DNA of 64,000 nt from Alcanivorax sp. 1008. Lineage in GTDB: Bacteria; Pseudomonadota; Gammaproteobacteria; Pseudomonadales; Alcanivoracaceae. Below are positions 1-10,552 of this stretch, piece after piece. The stretch spans positions 325,131-389,130 of the forward strand of contig NZ_JAFMPS010000002.1 of the NCBI RefSeq assembly GCF_020667895.1. The letters are read 5' to 3'. A program made the translations under genes and the position numbers. The notes under the pieces were generated by a model, which was not told where the DNA came from, searched no databases, and saw nothing but the letters and a program-made list of their open reading frames with translations. Position 1 is the first letter of the stretch, and each line of letters opens with the position of its first letter.

Positions 1-312
1 GCCGTCGACGTGATCGTTACCAAACTCGCCCCAGGCCCGCAGCGCCAGCGCCATCAGAAAAGCCGTCATGGCAAAGCCAATAACAATGGCGGTCAACACC
101 AGCGCCTGGGGAAGCGGGTCCGTGTATTGATCCGTAGCACCAATCACCGCCGGAGCATTCAGAGTCAGCCGGCCCATGGCGAACAGGAACAGGTTCACGG
201 CGTAACTCAGCAAGGTAAGCCCCACCACCACCGGAAAGGTACGCAGCCGCAGAATCAAATAAATTCCACAGCTGGTCAGAACAGCAATCATGATTGCCAG
301 CAGGATTTCCAT
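1..312 (-). CDS. mnhC: Mrp antiporter subunit C, partial (C-terminus outside window)
   Basis: Subunit C (NuoK-like) of a multisubunit monovalent cation/proton antiporter in the inner membrane. The frame is open from ATG at 312 to the window edge (104 codons). It reads MEILLAIMIAVLTSCGIYLI at the start, followed by three hydrophobic segments and the family stretch [15 protein letters not shown]. The start overlaps the stop of the upstream mnhA-mnhB fusion (TGATG), so the two are translationally coupled. Later subunits (D-G) are expected beyond base 1. The protein is clearly a paralogue of the subunit C at 6018. Confidence 0.93.
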   Translation of the reverse strand, partial: MEILLAIMIAVLTSCGIYLILRLRTFPVVVGLTLLSYAVNLFLFAMGRLTLNAPAVIGATDQYTDPLPQALVLTAIVIGFAMTAFLMALALRAWGEFGNDHVDG

Positions 313-3107
313 CAGTTGCCCTCCTCCTGCTCGACCACACTAAGTTTGCCCAGTCGCGCCAGAATCAGCAGGGTGGCCCCCACTACGGTGATGTAGACCC
401 CCAGATCAAACAGCATGGCACTGGCCAGCTCGAACTTACCGACGATTGGCCAATAGATATACTCGAATGTGGAGGTCAGGAACGGGTAGCCCAACAGCAA
501 GCTGGCCAGCCCGGTCAGCCCCGCCAGCAACACCCCGAAGGCCACCAACGGGTGGTAGTTATGTGGCACCCGGGCATGCACCCAATGAACACCACTGGCC
601 ACATACTGCAGCACCAGAGCGACAGCAGTAATCAGGCCGGCGATAAACCCGCCGCCGGGCATATTATGGCCACGCACCAGAATGTACATGGCCACCAGCA
701 AAGCAATCGGCAGCACCGCCCGGGAGATCATCTGCAACACCAGCGGCGAGCGATCCTTGGCCCAGGGACGCCCTTCCGGATCATAGATCGGCAGGCACAG
801 GCCCAGATTTTCCAGCAGCGCATAAATACCCGCAGCGGCAATCGCCAGCACTGTGATTTCTCCCAGCGTGTCGAAGCCTCGGAAATCCACCAAAATGACG
901 TTAACCACGTTGGCCCCGCCGCCACCGGGAATGCTGTTGTCGATGAAGAACGTAGATATCGTGGCACCCGGGTGGGTCATGGCGAACAGAGCCAACAGGC
1001 CCACACCAACGCCTATGGAAAGTGACAGAAACAGATCGCGGCTGCGGTCCCACCAGGTGGACTCAATGACTCCCCGGCTAGGCAGGAAATACATGGCCAG
1101 CATCAGCAGCAGTACGGTGACCACCTCCACCGATAACTGGGTCAAAGCAAGGTCCGGTGCTGACAGACGCAGGAAGGCCAACGATACGATCAGACCGACC
1201 ACACTGATCATCAGCAACGCAACCAGCCTTTGCCGGCGTAGCACCACGGTGGCCAGCGCCGCCAGCACCGCAACAATGGTTGCCAGAATCGACAAACCGT
1301 CCACCGGAGTAAGTGCATGCTCACCCAGCCAGTCAGGTCTGCTGGCCATGGCGGCAAGCATGATCAAGGCCACGGGCAGCATCAGCCAGGACACATAACG
1401 CTGCAAAGCGCCGTTGTCGATAAACCGGACAAAGCGCCCGGCGACCGCCACCAACGCTTGAACCGCCTGCTCGAAGATGGCCGGCGCATGGGGCCGCGGC
1501 CAGCGCCGCTGCAATGCAAATAGGGGGGCGCGCCAGACATATATGGCGACGCCGCCAGTCAGGGCCAGCAGGCTCATCAGGAACGGCACATTAAGGCCAT
1601 GCCAGATTGCCAGACTATATTCAGGCAGCTCTCCCCCTAGCGTCGCCGTAGCCGCCGCAGCCAAAAGCGGCCCGACCACCACAGCCGGGAACACGCCTAC
1701 CGCCAGACACAGCAATACCAGAACCTCCACCGGCACGCGCATCAAGCGCCTCGGCTCATGGGGTGCATGGGCCACCAGCGCAGCTGGCACTGGACCAAAG
1801 AACACGTCATGGACAAAGCGCAGAGAATAGGCCACCGACAGCATGCCAGCGATGGTGGCCAGCGTCGGCACCAGCCAGTTAAGACTGCCATACAGAGGTG
1901 TATCCGCCGCCTCGGCAAAAAACATCTCCTTGCTTAGAAAGCCATTCAGCAGCGGCACCCCGGCCATGGCCATGGACGCCACGGTGGCCAGTGCCATGGT
2001 GTGAGGCAGGTAACGGCGCAGGCCGCCCAGCTTGCGGATATCCCGGGTGCCCGTTTCATGATCAATAATGCCAGCCGCCATAAATAGCGAGGCCTTGAAG
2101 GTGGCATGGTTGATGACATGAAACACTGCCGCCACTGCCGCCAGCCGGGTGCTTAAACCGAACAGCAAGGTAATCAGACCCAGATGACTGATAGTGGAGT
2201 AAGCCAGCAAGCCCTTCAGGTCATGCCGGAACAGCGCCATCCAGGCACCCAGCAGCAGGGTGACCAGGCCGATGGAGCTAACCAGCACAAACCACAAATC
2301 AGTCCCCGCCAGCGCCGGATAGAAACGGGCCAACAGAAAAACCCCAGCCTTGACCATGGTGGCGGAGTGCAGATAGGCGGATACCGGGGTGGGTGCCGAC
2401 ATGGCATGGGGCAGCCAGAAATGAAACGGAAACTGGGCCGACTTGGTAAATACGCCCAGCAGCACCAGAACCAACATCAACGGGTACAGGGCGTGCGAGC
2501 GGATCAGGTCGCCGCTGGCCAGCACGGTACCCAGATCGTAGCTACCCACTGTCTGGCCAATCAGGATTACCCCGGCCAGCAAGGCCAGCCCACCGGCTCC
2601 AGTCAGGGTCAGGGCCATCCGGGCGCCCTTACGGGCCGCTGCCTGACCCGACCAGTAACCAATCAGCAGGAACGAGCTGATACTGGTCAGCTCCCAGAAC
2701 ACCACCAGTAACAGAAGGTTATCCGAACAGACCACCCCGAGCATGGCGGCCATAAACAACAGCAGCAGGGAAAAGAAGCGACCGCCGGAGTCGCTCTTTT
2801 CCAGATAGTAATGGCCATAAACAATCACCAGCAGGCCAATGCCCAGAATCAGCAGGGCAAACAGCCAGGCCAGACCATCAAGACGAAATGCCAGCATCAG
2901 ACCGGCCTGCGGTAACCACGGCACTGCGGCCTGCAACAATTCGCCATCAACCAATACAGAGGGTGCAGTGCCGAGCAACAGCAGCAATGCCAACAGCACC
3001 GGCAATGCCGTCACAATGGCCACCGTGGAGCGACCCATGGACTGTACAAGCCGCGGCAGCAAGGCGGCTATCAGCGGCAGCAGGACAATGGCAAATAAAA
3101 CGCTCAC
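312..3107 (-). CDS. mnhA: Mrp antiporter subunit A fused to subunit B
   Basis: Large membrane subunit of an Mrp-type Na+(K+)/H+ antiporter, 931 aa, GTG start. The N-terminal two thirds is the NuoL/MnhA proton-channel domain (for example FWELTSISSFLLIGYWSG, about residues 138-155, and the [20 protein letters not shown] stretch). It is followed by the MbhE-like segment with [19 protein letters not shown]. The last ~140 residues are a complete MnhB domain, recognisable by RGHNMPGGGFIAGL. In the operon on the other side of the intergenic region these two parts are separate genes, so this is a genuine A-B fusion of the kind found in many proteobacterial Pha/Mnh systems. Role: cation and alkali tolerance, pH homeostasis. 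Confidence 0.95.
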   Translation of the reverse strand: MSVLFAIVLLPLIAALLPRLVQSMGRSTVAIVTALPVLLALLLLLGTAPSVLVDGELLQAAVPWLPQAGLMLAFRLDGLAWLFALLILGIGLLVIVYGHYYLEKSDSGGRFFSLLLLFMAAMLGVVCSDNLLLLVVFWELTSISSFLLIGYWSGQAAARKGARMALTLTGAGGLALLAGVILIGQTVGSYDLGTVLASGDLIRSHALYPLMLVLVLLGVFTKSAQFPFHFWLPHAMSAPTPVSAYLHSATMVKAGVFLLARFYPALAGTDLWFVLVSSIGLVTLLLGAWMALFRHDLKGLLAYSTISHLGLITLLFGLSTRLAAVAAVFHVINHATFKASLFMAAGIIDHETGTRDIRKLGGLRRYLPHTMALATVASMAMAGVPLLNGFLSKEMFFAEAADTPLYGSLNWLVPTLATIAGMLSVAYSLRFVHDVFFGPVPAALVAHAPHEPRRLMRVPVEVLVLLCLAVGVFPAVVVGPLLAAAATATLGGELPEYSLAIWHGLNVPFLMSLLALTGGVAIYVWRAPLFALQRRWPRPHAPAIFEQAVQALVAVAGRFVRFIDNGALQRYVSWLMLPVALIMLAAMASRPDWLGEHALTPVDGLSILATIVAVLAALATVVLRRQRLVALLMISVVGLIVSLAFLRLSAPDLALTQLSVEVVTVLLLMLAMYFLPSRGVIESTWWDRSRDLFLSLSIGVGVGLLALFAMTHPGATISTFFIDNSIPGGGGANVVNVILVDFRGFDTLGEITVLAIAAAGIYALLENLGLCLPIYDPEGRPWAKDRSPLVLQMISRAVLPIALLVAMYILVRGHNMPGGGFIAGLITAVALVLQYVASGVHWVHARVPHNYHPLVAFGVLLAGLTGLASLLLGYPFLTSTFEYIYWPIVGKFELASAMLFDLGVYITVVGATLLILARLGKLSVVEQEEGN

Positions 3108-3289
3108 TCGGCGTTCACCCCGGACAGGTCAGCGTGAAAAGGCGGCGCAAGTATGCCATGGGCCGGGAACCTGATCACCGTTAATGAGTCCCAGTACGCT
3201 GCGCTGGTGTAAACAGTCTTTGCCTGCCTCGTGTGATACACCGGTAAAACTTGCATGATGGCTCCAGAGTTCTGACGAGGGGTTTGTCC
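3108..3289. promoter_or_regulatory. Divergent intergenic region between two Mrp operons
   Basis: The 182 bp between the GTG of the leftward mnhA-mnhB fusion and the ATG of the rightward mnhA must carry the promoters of both operons, or at least the 5' leaders. No clear sigma70 pair or palindromic operator stands out by eye. A Shine-Dalgarno-like GACGAGGGG precedes the rightward ATG at 3290, which is why that start is preferred over a TTG at 3251. Confidence 0.5.
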
Positions 3290-5584
3290 ATGTTGTATGC
3301 CCTGCTGGGCGGCTTCGGGGTTGCCGCACTGGCTCCCTGGCTACATCAATTGTTCGGCCGCCATAGCGGCTGGGCCCTTGCCGTATGGCCGGCCACACTG
3401 TTTATCTATTTCGCCTCCATGTTGAGTGGCGTCAATGATGGTCCCGTGCTGATCCGCCATGACTGGATTCCGTCACTTGGTATCCAGCTGTCGTTTATGG
3501 TCGATGGCCTGTCGCTGCTGTTCGCCCTGCTGATCAGTGGTATTGGCGTGTTTATTGTTGCCTATGCCGGCCGCTATCTGGAACAACATCAGGATCTTGG
3601 CCGCTTCTACGCCATCCTGCTCGCCTTTATGGCCTCCATGCTCGGTTTAGTGCTGTCCGATAACCTGATCTCCCTGTTTGTGTTCTGGGAGCTGACCAGC
3701 ATCACCTCCTACTTATTGATCGGTTTTAATCATGAGGATGCGGCGGCGCGGCGCTCCGCCCTACAGGGGTTGTTCGTCACCGTGGGTGGTGGCCTTGCCC
3801 TGATGACAGGACTGATCATGCTGGCAATGGTAGGCGGTAGCTATGAATTGTCCGCACTGCTCAGTCAGGGCGATGTAATTCGTGAGCACGCCTGGTACGC
3901 ACCCATACTGGCCCTGATCCTGCTCGGCGCCTTCACCAAATCAGCCCAGTTTCCGTTTCATTTCTGGCTACCCAATGCCATGGCGGCGCCCACCCCGGTG
4001 TCTGCCTATTTGCATTCCGCCACCATGGTCAAAGCAGGTATCTATCTACTGGCGCGACTGAATCCAGCCCTCGGCGGCACCCAACTGTGGCTCACGGTAC
4101 TCGGCGGTGTTGGCGCCATCACCCTGTTTATCGGCATCTGGCTGGCACTGCGCAGTACAGGCATCAAAAAGGTACTGGCCTATTCCACGGTGATGGCACT
4201 GGGCACCCTGACCATGTTGATTGGTCTGGGTACCGATATTGCGCTTAGCGCCGCCATGGCCTTCCTGCTGGCACACTCCCTGTATAAGGGTGCGCTGTTT
4301 ATGATCGCCGGGATCATTGATCACGGTACCGGTAGTAAGGATTTGCGCGACACCGGCGGACTGTTTCGTGCCATGCCAATAACTGCCGTGACCGCCAGTG
4401 TGGCGGCCCTGTCGCTGGCGGGCGTACTGCCAATGTTCGGTTTTGTTGCCAAAGAGCTATTGTTCGAGTCGGTACTGTCCAGCGCCGCCTTCTGGATAAC
4501 AATGCTGGTCATTGCTGGCACCGCAATGACGGTCGCCGTGGCAGCACTGATTGGCATCCTGCCGTGGTATGGCAAAAACGCGGCAACAAAAAAGACGCCA
4601 CATGAAGCCCCCCCTGCCCTGTTAGCGGGCCCGATTGTACTGGCAACACTTGGCCTGCTGTTTGGCCTGTTTGCGCCGCTGGTAGATGAGCGACTACTGG
4701 GCGCAGCGGTTAGTGCTGTGGCGGGCAGTAGCGTGACGCCCAATCTTGCCCTTTGGCACGGCATCAATGTTGCTCTGGGACTAAGCGCGCTCACTCTTGC
4801 GCTGGGCCTGTGCCTGTACTTTTGGCGCGATAAATTTCGCCATTACACGCGCTTTACTGACACCTTGGCCAAAGCAGGCCCGGAGCGCGGTTACGATGCA
4901 TCCATCTCCTGGCTGGTAAAAATATCTGCCTGGCAAACACGCTTCTTTCAGAGCGGCTACTTGCGCTACTACCTGCTGATTATTCTGCTCACATTTATGG
5001 CGCTGGTGTGGACTGTAATGCTGATACATTGGCCTGCGCTATCCATGGGCATCAATCTGCAGGGCATTCAGCTGCACGAATATGCCCTGGTATTCGTGCT
5101 AGTGGCCGCAGCCCTGGCAGCAGCACGATCAGAATCACGCCTTGGCGCCGTTGCCTCCCTGGGCGCTGTGGGTTTCACCGTGGCCCTTCTATATGTGATG
5201 TTCAGTGCGCCGGATCTCGGCATCACTCAGGTACTGGTGGAAACACTGACGGTAATCTTGTTGGTACTTGTGCTGTTTCGTTTGCCCGGATTCCTGCGTC
5301 TAACATCAACAGCACTGCGACTGCGCGATGCAATGGTGGCCAGCGCGGTTGGCATCACCATGACCTGTCTGTTGCTTTTTGCTGCCGACGCCCGTCTGTA
5401 TGACAGCATTTCTCACTGGCACGTGGCGCAAAGCGTGCCGGGAGGTTATGGCCGCAATATTGTCAATGTGATTCTGGTGGACTTCCGGGCACTGGATACG
5501 CTTGGCGAAATTTTTGTGCTGGCGCTGGCCGCCACAGGTGTATTGGCCATGATCCGGTTACGCGCGGAGGACAAGTCTAGATGA
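3290..5584 (+). CDS. mnhA: Mrp antiporter subunit A
   Basis: Proton-translocating NuoL-like subunit of the second Mrp antiporter, 764 aa from ATG 3290. The frame is open upstream to a TTG at 3251, but a ribosome site sits before 3290. It shows the shared core [20 protein letters not shown] and [20 protein letters not shown] and ends with the MbhE-like segment [20 protein letters not shown]. Unlike the leftward copy it stops there, and MnhB is a separate overlapping gene. It heads a tightly packed seven-gene operon A-B-C-D-E-F-G. It is homologous to but well diverged from the copy at 312-3107. Confidence 0.95.
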   Translation: MLYALLGGFGVAALAPWLHQLFGRHSGWALAVWPATLFIYFASMLSGVNDGPVLIRHDWIPSLGIQLSFMVDGLSLLFALLISGIGVFIVAYAGRYLEQHQDLGRFYAILLAFMASMLGLVLSDNLISLFVFWELTSITSYLLIGFNHEDAAARRSALQGLFVTVGGGLALMTGLIMLAMVGGSYELSALLSQGDVIREHAWYAPILALILLGAFTKSAQFPFHFWLPNAMAAPTPVSAYLHSATMVKAGIYLLARLNPALGGTQLWLTVLGGVGAITLFIGIWLALRSTGIKKVLAYSTVMALGTLTMLIGLGTDIALSAAMAFLLAHSLYKGALFMIAGIIDHGTGSKDLRDTGGLFRAMPITAVTASVAALSLAGVLPMFGFVAKELLFESVLSSAAFWITMLVIAGTAMTVAVAALIGILPWYGKNAATKKTPHEAPPALLAGPIVLATLGLLFGLFAPLVDERLLGAAVSAVAGSSVTPNLALWHGINVALGLSALTLALGLCLYFWRDKFRHYTRFTDTLAKAGPERGYDASISWLVKISAWQTRFFQSGYLRYYLLIILLTFMALVWTVMLIHWPALSMGINLQGIQLHEYALVFVLVAAALAAARSESRLGAVASLGAVGFTVALLYVMFSAPDLGITQVLVETLTVILLVLVLFRLPGFLRLTSTALRLRDAMVASAVGITMTCLLLFAADARLYDSISHWHVAQSVPGGYGRNIVNVILVDFRALDTLGEIFVLALAATGVLAMIRLRAEDKSR

Positions 5585-6021
5585 ATATGCCCAACCAACC
5601 TGACTCCCTGATCCTGCGTGTCACTGGCCACTTCCTGTTGCCACTGCTAATCATGTTTTCTCTGTTCCTGTTGCTGCGCGGTCATAACGAACCGGGCGGC
5701 GGCTTTATTGGCGGGCTGGTGGCATCCGCCGCTATCGCACTGCATCTTTTTTTCACTGATGTGCAATCGGCGCGACGCTTGATCTGGCTGGATCCGCGAG
5801 ACCTGCTCGGCTGGGGGCTTACCATTGCAATTGCATCGGGCGTTATCGCCATGTTCAGCGGCTTGCCGTTTCTCAGTGCACTCTGGACCGAGCTGAGCGT
5901 ACCCATGTTCGGCATGCTGAAGATCGGCACGCCACTGATGTTTGATATCGGTGTCTATCTGGTAGTGATCGGAACCGTACTGAACATTCTGTTATCACTG
6001 GCCGAAGCGGAGGACGCATGA
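5581..6021 (+). CDS. mnhB: Mrp antiporter subunit B
   Basis: MnhB membrane subunit, 146 aa, with the family signature [20 protein letters not shown] and four predicted hydrophobic segments. The ATG overlaps the stop of mnhA by four bases, and its own stop overlaps the next start, so the operon is translationally coupled. It corresponds to the C-terminal domain of the fused leftward gene. Confidence 0.95.
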   Translation: MNMPNQPDSLILRVTGHFLLPLLIMFSLFLLLRGHNEPGGGFIGGLVASAAIALHLFFTDVQSARRLIWLDPRDLLGWGLTIAIASGVIAMFSGLPFLSALWTELSVPMFGMLKIGTPLMFDIGVYLVVIGTVLNILLSLAEAEDA

Positions 6022-6368
6022 GCACCTTGCTAGCCACCGCAGTTGGCGTTCTTTACGCCACAGCGATCTACCTGATTCTGCGCCGCTCCATCGTCAAATT
6101 GGTGATCGGTCTGGTGCTATTGTCCAACGCCGCCAACCTGCTCATTTTTACCAGCAGCGGTCTGACCCGTTATGCGCCACCACTAATACCGGAGGGGGCT
6201 GACATGGTATTGAATGGCGTGGTCGCCGACCCGCTGGCGCAAGCCCTGATCCTGACCGCCATCGTGATTGGTTTTGGCGTGCTGGCTTTTGCCGTGGTGC
6301 TGATCCACCGGGCCTATGAAGTGGTCAAGGCCGACGATATGGACCAGATGAAGGACACCGATACATGA
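6018..6368 (+). CDS. mnhC: Mrp antiporter subunit C
   Basis: NuoK-like subunit, 116 aa, three hydrophobic segments, with the family stretch [20 protein letters not shown]. The ends overlap mnhB and mnhD by four bases each. It has an acidic tail ([13 protein letters not shown]) absent from the visible part of the leftward paralogue. Confidence 0.95.
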   Translation: MSTLLATAVGVLYATAIYLILRRSIVKLVIGLVLLSNAANLLIFTSSGLTRYAPPLIPEGADMVLNGVVADPLAQALILTAIVIGFGVLAFAVVLIHRAYEVVKADDMDQMKDTDT

Positions 6369-7870
6369 ACAGTGCGGTTGCCCTGCAAACCACTCTTCCC
6401 ATTCTGATTCCGCTGATTTCCGGAGCGCTCTCTCTGGTGCTGTGGCGCTCGCGGCAATTGCAGCGTGGCATTAGCGTGCTTGGCACCGGCGCGCTGATGA
6501 TTGCATCTGTCTGGTTGCTACTGTCGGTGTATGCGGATGGCATTCAGGTAATGTATGCCGGCAACTGGCCGGCACCCTTCGGCATCGTGCTGGTAGCGGA
6601 TTTGCTCAGCAGCATCATGGTACTGCTCACCGGCATCACCGGGCTGGCCACCGCAGTATATTCGCTCGCCACGATTAGCAAGACCCATGAACATTACGGC
6701 TATTACCCGCTTATGCATCTCCTGCTGGCGGGCGTTAACGGTGCTTTCTTAACTGGCGATATTTTTAATCTGTACGTCTGGTTTGAAGTCATGCTGGTAG
6801 CTTCTTTTGCGCTACTGATTCTTGGTGGCGAACGCGCACAAATGGAAGGAGCGATTAAATATGTCACCTTGAACCTGGTTTCCTCCGCCATATTCCTGTC
6901 AGCGATCGGTCTGCTATACGGCCTGACGGGCACGCTCAATATGGCGGATCTGGCGGTTAAACTTGCGGATCATCAGGACAACCCCATGGTCCAGGTGATC
7001 GCCATGCTTTTCCTGATGGCATTCGGTATTAAGGCAGGTGCCTTCCCTCTATTCTTCTGGCTGCCGGCCTCCTATCACACGCCTCGAGTGGCGGTGTCTT
7101 CCCTGTTTGCCGGCCTGCTGACTAAAGTGGGCGTCTATGCTCTGTTCCGCGTATTCACCCTGATCTTCCCGCTTGGCGATTCGCTAACCCGCGATCTACT
7201 GCTGGGCATGGCCGGCGCCACCATGCTGGTGGGAGTTCTGGGTGCGGCGGCACAGTTCGAATTCCGCCGCATTCTCTCTTTCCATATCATCAGTCAGATT
7301 GGCTATATGCTGATGGGGCTTGCTTTGTATACACCACTGGCAATTATAGGCGGCGTGTTCTACATCATTCACCACATCATTGTTAAATCGAATCTGTTTT
7401 TGATTAGCGGGCTAGTGTATCGACTTCAGGGTAGCTACGACCTGAAACAACTCGGTGGTGTCTGGCGCAGCCACCCGATGATCGGCGTGCTGTTTTTGAT
7501 TCCGGCTCTGTCGCTAGCCGGCCTGCCGCCACTATCTGGTTTCTTCGGAAAGTTTATTGTTATCAAGGCCGGTGTCGAAGCTCAGCAATGGTGGTTGGTA
7601 GGCGTGGCGTTACTGGTGGGTTTATTAACGCTTTACTCAATGACCAAGATCTGGGCCGAAGTATTCTGGAAGGCGCTGCCCGAAGGTGCTGCGGCACCAG
7701 CACAACAGCGAGGCGGCACCAGCCTGATGGTGATCACCATCGTAGCGCTTTCTACTATGACCGTACTTATCGGCGTCGCTGCCGAGCCTGTGTATAGGCT
7801 GGCCGAACATACTGCATCGCAGTTACTGGACAGTCAGGCCTATATTCAGTCTGTGATGGGAGTGAACTGA
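6365..7870 (+). CDS. mnhD: Mrp antiporter subunit D
   Basis: NuoM/N-like proton-channel subunit, 501 aa, with about 14 hydrophobic segments. Recognisable features are the [20 protein letters not shown] segment and the [20 protein letters not shown] segment of the antiporter-like core. With MnhA it forms the ion-translocating part of the complex. Its stop is one base from the mnhE start. Confidence 0.96.
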   Translation: MNSAVALQTTLPILIPLISGALSLVLWRSRQLQRGISVLGTGALMIASVWLLLSVYADGIQVMYAGNWPAPFGIVLVADLLSSIMVLLTGITGLATAVYSLATISKTHEHYGYYPLMHLLLAGVNGAFLTGDIFNLYVWFEVMLVASFALLILGGERAQMEGAIKYVTLNLVSSAIFLSAIGLLYGLTGTLNMADLAVKLADHQDNPMVQVIAMLFLMAFGIKAGAFPLFFWLPASYHTPRVAVSSLFAGLLTKVGVYALFRVFTLIFPLGDSLTRDLLLGMAGATMLVGVLGAAAQFEFRRILSFHIISQIGYMLMGLALYTPLAIIGGVFYIIHHIIVKSNLFLISGLVYRLQGSYDLKQLGGVWRSHPMIGVLFLIPALSLAGLPPLSGFFGKFIVIKAGVEAQQWWLVGVALLVGLLTLYSMTKIWAEVFWKALPEGAAAPAQQRGGTSLMVITIVALSTMTVLIGVAAEPVYRLAEHTASQLLDSQAYIQSVMGVN

Positions 7871-7871
7871 T

Positions 7872-8345
7872 ATGGGTGGCTTCGCCTGGAACATATTGCT
7901 GGCACTGATATGGGTAGCCGTATCCGGCAACATTACTGGTGCCGGCCTGTTAACCGGATTTATTCTTGGCTACATCATTCTTGGCCTGACCCTGCGTGAA
8001 GTGCCGGTTTTTTCAGCCTATGTTCGTCGGGTGCCAAAAATATTCATGTTTGCCTGCTACTTTGCCAAGGAACTGGTGCGCTCTAATCTGCGGGTGGCAT
8101 GGGATGTGGTGACGCCCACCCATTACATGAAGCCTGCGGTAATTGCCGTGCCTCTGGATGCCAAAACGGAAGGGGAAATCGCTCTGGTGGCCAACCTTAT
8201 CTCGCTGACCCCCGGCACGCTAAGTCTGGATGTGTCCACTGACAGGCGCGCCCTCTATTTGCATGTCATGTATCTGGATGACCTGGAAGAAACCCGAGCC
8301 CAGATCAAACAATTTGAGGCACGGGTTCTGGAACTGTTGCGCTAG
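7872..8345 (+). CDS. mnhE: Mrp antiporter subunit E
   Basis: Small membrane subunit, 157 aa. The hydrophobic N-terminus is followed by the family stretch FFAKELVRSNLRVAWDVVTP-like segment (here YFAKELVRSNLRVAWDVV) and NLISLTPGTLSLDV, which are diagnostic for MnhE. The cytoplasmic C-terminus is charged. The start ATG at 7872 directly follows the mnhD stop. Confidence 0.95.
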   Translation: MGGFAWNILLALIWVAVSGNITGAGLLTGFILGYIILGLTLREVPVFSAYVRRVPKIFMFACYFAKELVRSNLRVAWDVVTPTHYMKPAVIAVPLDAKTEGEIALVANLISLTPGTLSLDVSTDRRALYLHVMYLDDLEETRAQIKQFEARVLELLR

Positions 8346-8353
8346 GAGGCTCC

Positions 8354-8629
8354 ATGCTGGAAATCGTTATCTGGCTTTCTTTTGCCATTCTCAGCCTGTC
8401 ATTGCTACTGAGCTTTGTTAGGTTGTTGCGTGGCCCCAGCCTGCCGGATCGCGTCGTTGCGCTGGAGTTAATGGCCTCCCTGACCGTGGGCTTCATTGGT
8501 GTGCACGCCATCGCCTCACAGCGCTTTGCCTTTCTTGATGTGGCCATGGTGCTGGCGCTGACCGCGTTTCTTGCCGCTGTGGGCTTTGCCCGCTTTCTGG
8601 AGAAACGGGGGATACACGCCGATGACTGA
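8354..8629 (+). CDS. mnhF: Mrp antiporter subunit F
   Basis: Small membrane subunit, 91 aa, three hydrophobic segments, with the conserved RLLRGPSLPDRVVALELMA. A GGAGG-like ribosome site lies before the ATG at 8354. The end overlaps the start of mnhG by eight bases. Confidence 0.95.
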   Translation: MLEIVIWLSFAILSLSLLLSFVRLLRGPSLPDRVVALELMASLTVGFIGVHAIASQRFAFLDVAMVLALTAFLAAVGFARFLEKRGIHADD

Positions 8630-9020
8630 GTGGATCGCTGCCCCGCTCCTGCTGGCGGGCTCACTGCTGATGTTGCTTGCCGCACTGGGCGCGTTACGCA
8701 TGCCGGACCTGCTGATGCGCATGCATGCCACCACCAAGGCCGGCGCTCTCGGCTCCGGGCTGATCATGCTGGCCGCCGCAGTATTTTTCGGTAGTGCTGA
8801 AGTGTGGGCGCGAGTGCTTGCAATCATCGCTTTCATTATGCTCACCGCGCCGGTGGCTGCGCATATGATTGGCCGCGCCGGATACTTTGTTGGCGTGCCT
8901 TTATGGGGCCGCATTCTGCGGGACGACCTGAAGGGGCGTTACCATACTGACAATCACTCGCTGGAGTCTCCACCGGAGTTTAGCGAGCGGAGACAGCATG
9001 AGGAGCGGCGCGGTCAATAA
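8622..9020 (+). CDS. mnhG: Mrp antiporter subunit G
   Basis: Last subunit of the complete rightward Mrp operon, 132 aa from ATG 8622, overlapping mnhF. The frame is open further upstream to 8571, but homologous MnhG proteins start with the first transmembrane helix as here. Family motif GALRMPDLLMRMHATTKAGA. The C-terminal ~30 residues are charged (EFSERRQHEERRGQ). Confidence 0.94.
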   Translation: MTEWIAAPLLLAGSLLMLLAALGALRMPDLLMRMHATTKAGALGSGLIMLAAAVFFGSAEVWARVLAIIAFIMLTAPVAAHMIGRAGYFVGVPLWGRILRDDLKGRYHTDNHSLESPPEFSERRQHEERRGQ

Positions 9021-9057
9021 GCCGCAACCAAAGGTGGCAGCTTATTGATGGTTTTTA

Positions 9058-10188
9058 TCAACCATTGATTTCGGCGATCGCTTTGCCAAGATTAGCCACC
9101 GCCAGATCGATATCGTTGAGTTTATCCAGGCCGAACAAACCAATACGGAAAGTCTTGAAGCTTGCCGGTTCATCACACATCAGCGGCACACCGGCTGCGG
9201 TCTGCAGACCCTGTTCGATAAACTTGCGGCCATTATGAATCATGTCGTCACTGGTATAGCTGACAACCACACCTGGCGCAGCGAACTCCGGCGCAGCCAC
9301 ACTGGCAAATCCGTTCTCAGCAAGTAATGCTCGCACCCGCCGTCCCAGTTCCCATTGCCGCTCTTTAAGCTGGTCAAAACCAATCTTCTGGGTTTCCAGC
9401 ATGGCGTCACGAAAGCGAACCAGCGAATCCGTAGGCATGGTAGCGTGGTAGGCATGGCCGCCGTTAACGTAGGCCTGCATGATCTGGTGCCATTTCTTCA
9501 GGTCACAGGCAAAGCTGCTACTGTTGCGCCCCTGCATAACCTCAACCGCCTGTTCGCCAAGCATGATCAGAGCGGCACAGGGTGAAGCACTCCAGCCTTT
9601 CTGCGGCGCGCTGATGAGCACATCAACGCCGCTGGCCTTCATGTCCACCCAGACAGCGCCGGAGGCAACACAGTCCAGCACAAACAGACCACCAACTTCG
9701 TGCACGGCTGCAGCTACGGCTTGCAGGTAGTCCGGCGGCAGAATAATTCCCGAGGAAGTTTCCACGTGGGGCGCAAACACCATAGATGGCTTTTCGCTGC
9801 GGATACTTTCCAGCACTTCGGCCAACGGCGGCGGCGCCCATGCTGCGGTTTCGCCCTGCTCAATCGGCCGTGCTTTCAACACCAGCTCCGCTGAGGGAAT
9901 GTTCCCCATCTCGAAAATCTGCGTCCAACGGTAGCTGAACCAGCCGTTACGAATTATCAGACATTTTTGCCCGCCGGCAAATTGCCGCGCCACTGCTTCC
10001 ATGCCAAAACTACCGCCACCGGGCACCACCACTACTTCATGGGCCCCATAGACCTGACGCAGCGTGGTATGAATATCGCGCATCACGCCCTGAAAAAGCT
10101 GCGACATATGGTTTAGTGAGCGATCAGTGAAAACAACGGAGTATTCGAGCAGGCCATCGGGATCAACGGCGGGAAACTGGACAGACAT
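9058..10188 (-). CDS. Class V PLP-dependent aminotransferase
   Basis: Fold-type I aminotransferase, 376 aa. The PLP-binding lysine is K197 in ISAPQKGWSASP. PGGGSFGMEA (about 56-65) binds the cofactor phosphate, and LDCVASGAV (171-179) carries the Asp that contacts the pyridine nitrogen. The family includes alanine-glyoxylate, serine-glyoxylate and 2-aminoethylphosphonate transaminases. The substrate cannot be read from sequence, though the alanine-glyoxylate-like group is most likely. GAGG lies upstream of the ATG. It is encoded just downstream of the TIGR02647 gene, with a hairpin between them. Confidence 0.88.
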   Translation of the reverse strand: MSVQFPAVDPDGLLEYSVVFTDRSLNHMSQLFQGVMRDIHTTLRQVYGAHEVVVVPGGGSFGMEAVARQFAGGQKCLIIRNGWFSYRWTQIFEMGNIPSAELVLKARPIEQGETAAWAPPPLAEVLESIRSEKPSMVFAPHVETSSGIILPPDYLQAVAAAVHEVGGLFVLDCVASGAVWVDMKASGVDVLISAPQKGWSASPCAALIMLGEQAVEVMQGRNSSSFACDLKKWHQIMQAYVNGGHAYHATMPTDSLVRFRDAMLETQKIGFDQLKERQWELGRRVRALLAENGFASVAAPEFAAPGVVVSYTSDDMIHNGRKFIEQGLQTAAGVPLMCDEPASFKTFRIGLFGLDKLNDIDLAVANLGKAIAEING

Positions 10189-10221
10189 GACAACCTCAAT
10201 AAAGCAGATAGATCAGAAAAT

Positions 10222-10241
10222 CCCCGTCAGTGCAGACGGGG
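10222..10241 (-). terminator. Hairpin at the 3' end of the TIGR02647 gene
   Basis: CCCCGTC and GACGGGG (7-bp stem, 6-nt loop), followed on the minus strand by ATTTTCT. It overlaps the stop codon of the gene at 10227 and lies before the aminotransferase. The T-run is short, so it may be an attenuator rather than a full terminator. Confidence 0.55.
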
Positions 10242-10484
10242 CTGCATAATCAGTAACAGGGCGCGAGCATGTTCAATAGCGCTATGACCAAGGCTGGTCA
10301 GATAGCCGCCATCGTCCTGGGTGATCAAACCCTTGGCGTGCAACCGGCCAGCAGCGGCAACAGTTTCTGCCGAGGCAGTATGATGATGCACCTTGATGCC
10401 TTGCTGGCTACAGTCCGGATTGAACTGCAATAGCACATGGAGCTCTTCAAGAATTTCCGGGGAAAGCTCTGACGATCCCGACAT
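10227..10484 (-). CDS. TIGR02647 family protein
   Basis: Small conserved protein, 85 aa, matching the family remembered from Pseudomonas and relatives by QGIKVHHH, VAAAGRLHAKGLITQDDGGY and LTSLGHSAIEHA. It looks like a small winged-helix-type protein (helix, helix, then a GY(L)T wing), so a DNA-binding role is possible but unproven. It lies in a polA-proximal position on the same strand as polA. Confidence 0.8.
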   Translation of the reverse strand: MSGSSELSPEILEELHVLLQFNPDCSQQGIKVHHHTASAETVAAAGRLHAKGLITQDDGGYLTSLGHSAIEHARALLLIMQPRLH

Positions 10485-10552
10485 GATTACTCCGCATTGT
10501 TATTGTCTTGTGCTGTCGATAATGCGCCGGGCTCCGCCCTCAGGCAAGTCTG

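Noticed and set aside
294-1025. A 243-codon plus-strand frame inside the mnhA-mnhB fusion
   Set aside because: Gln/His-rich shadow of a strong membrane-protein gene; no ribosome site.
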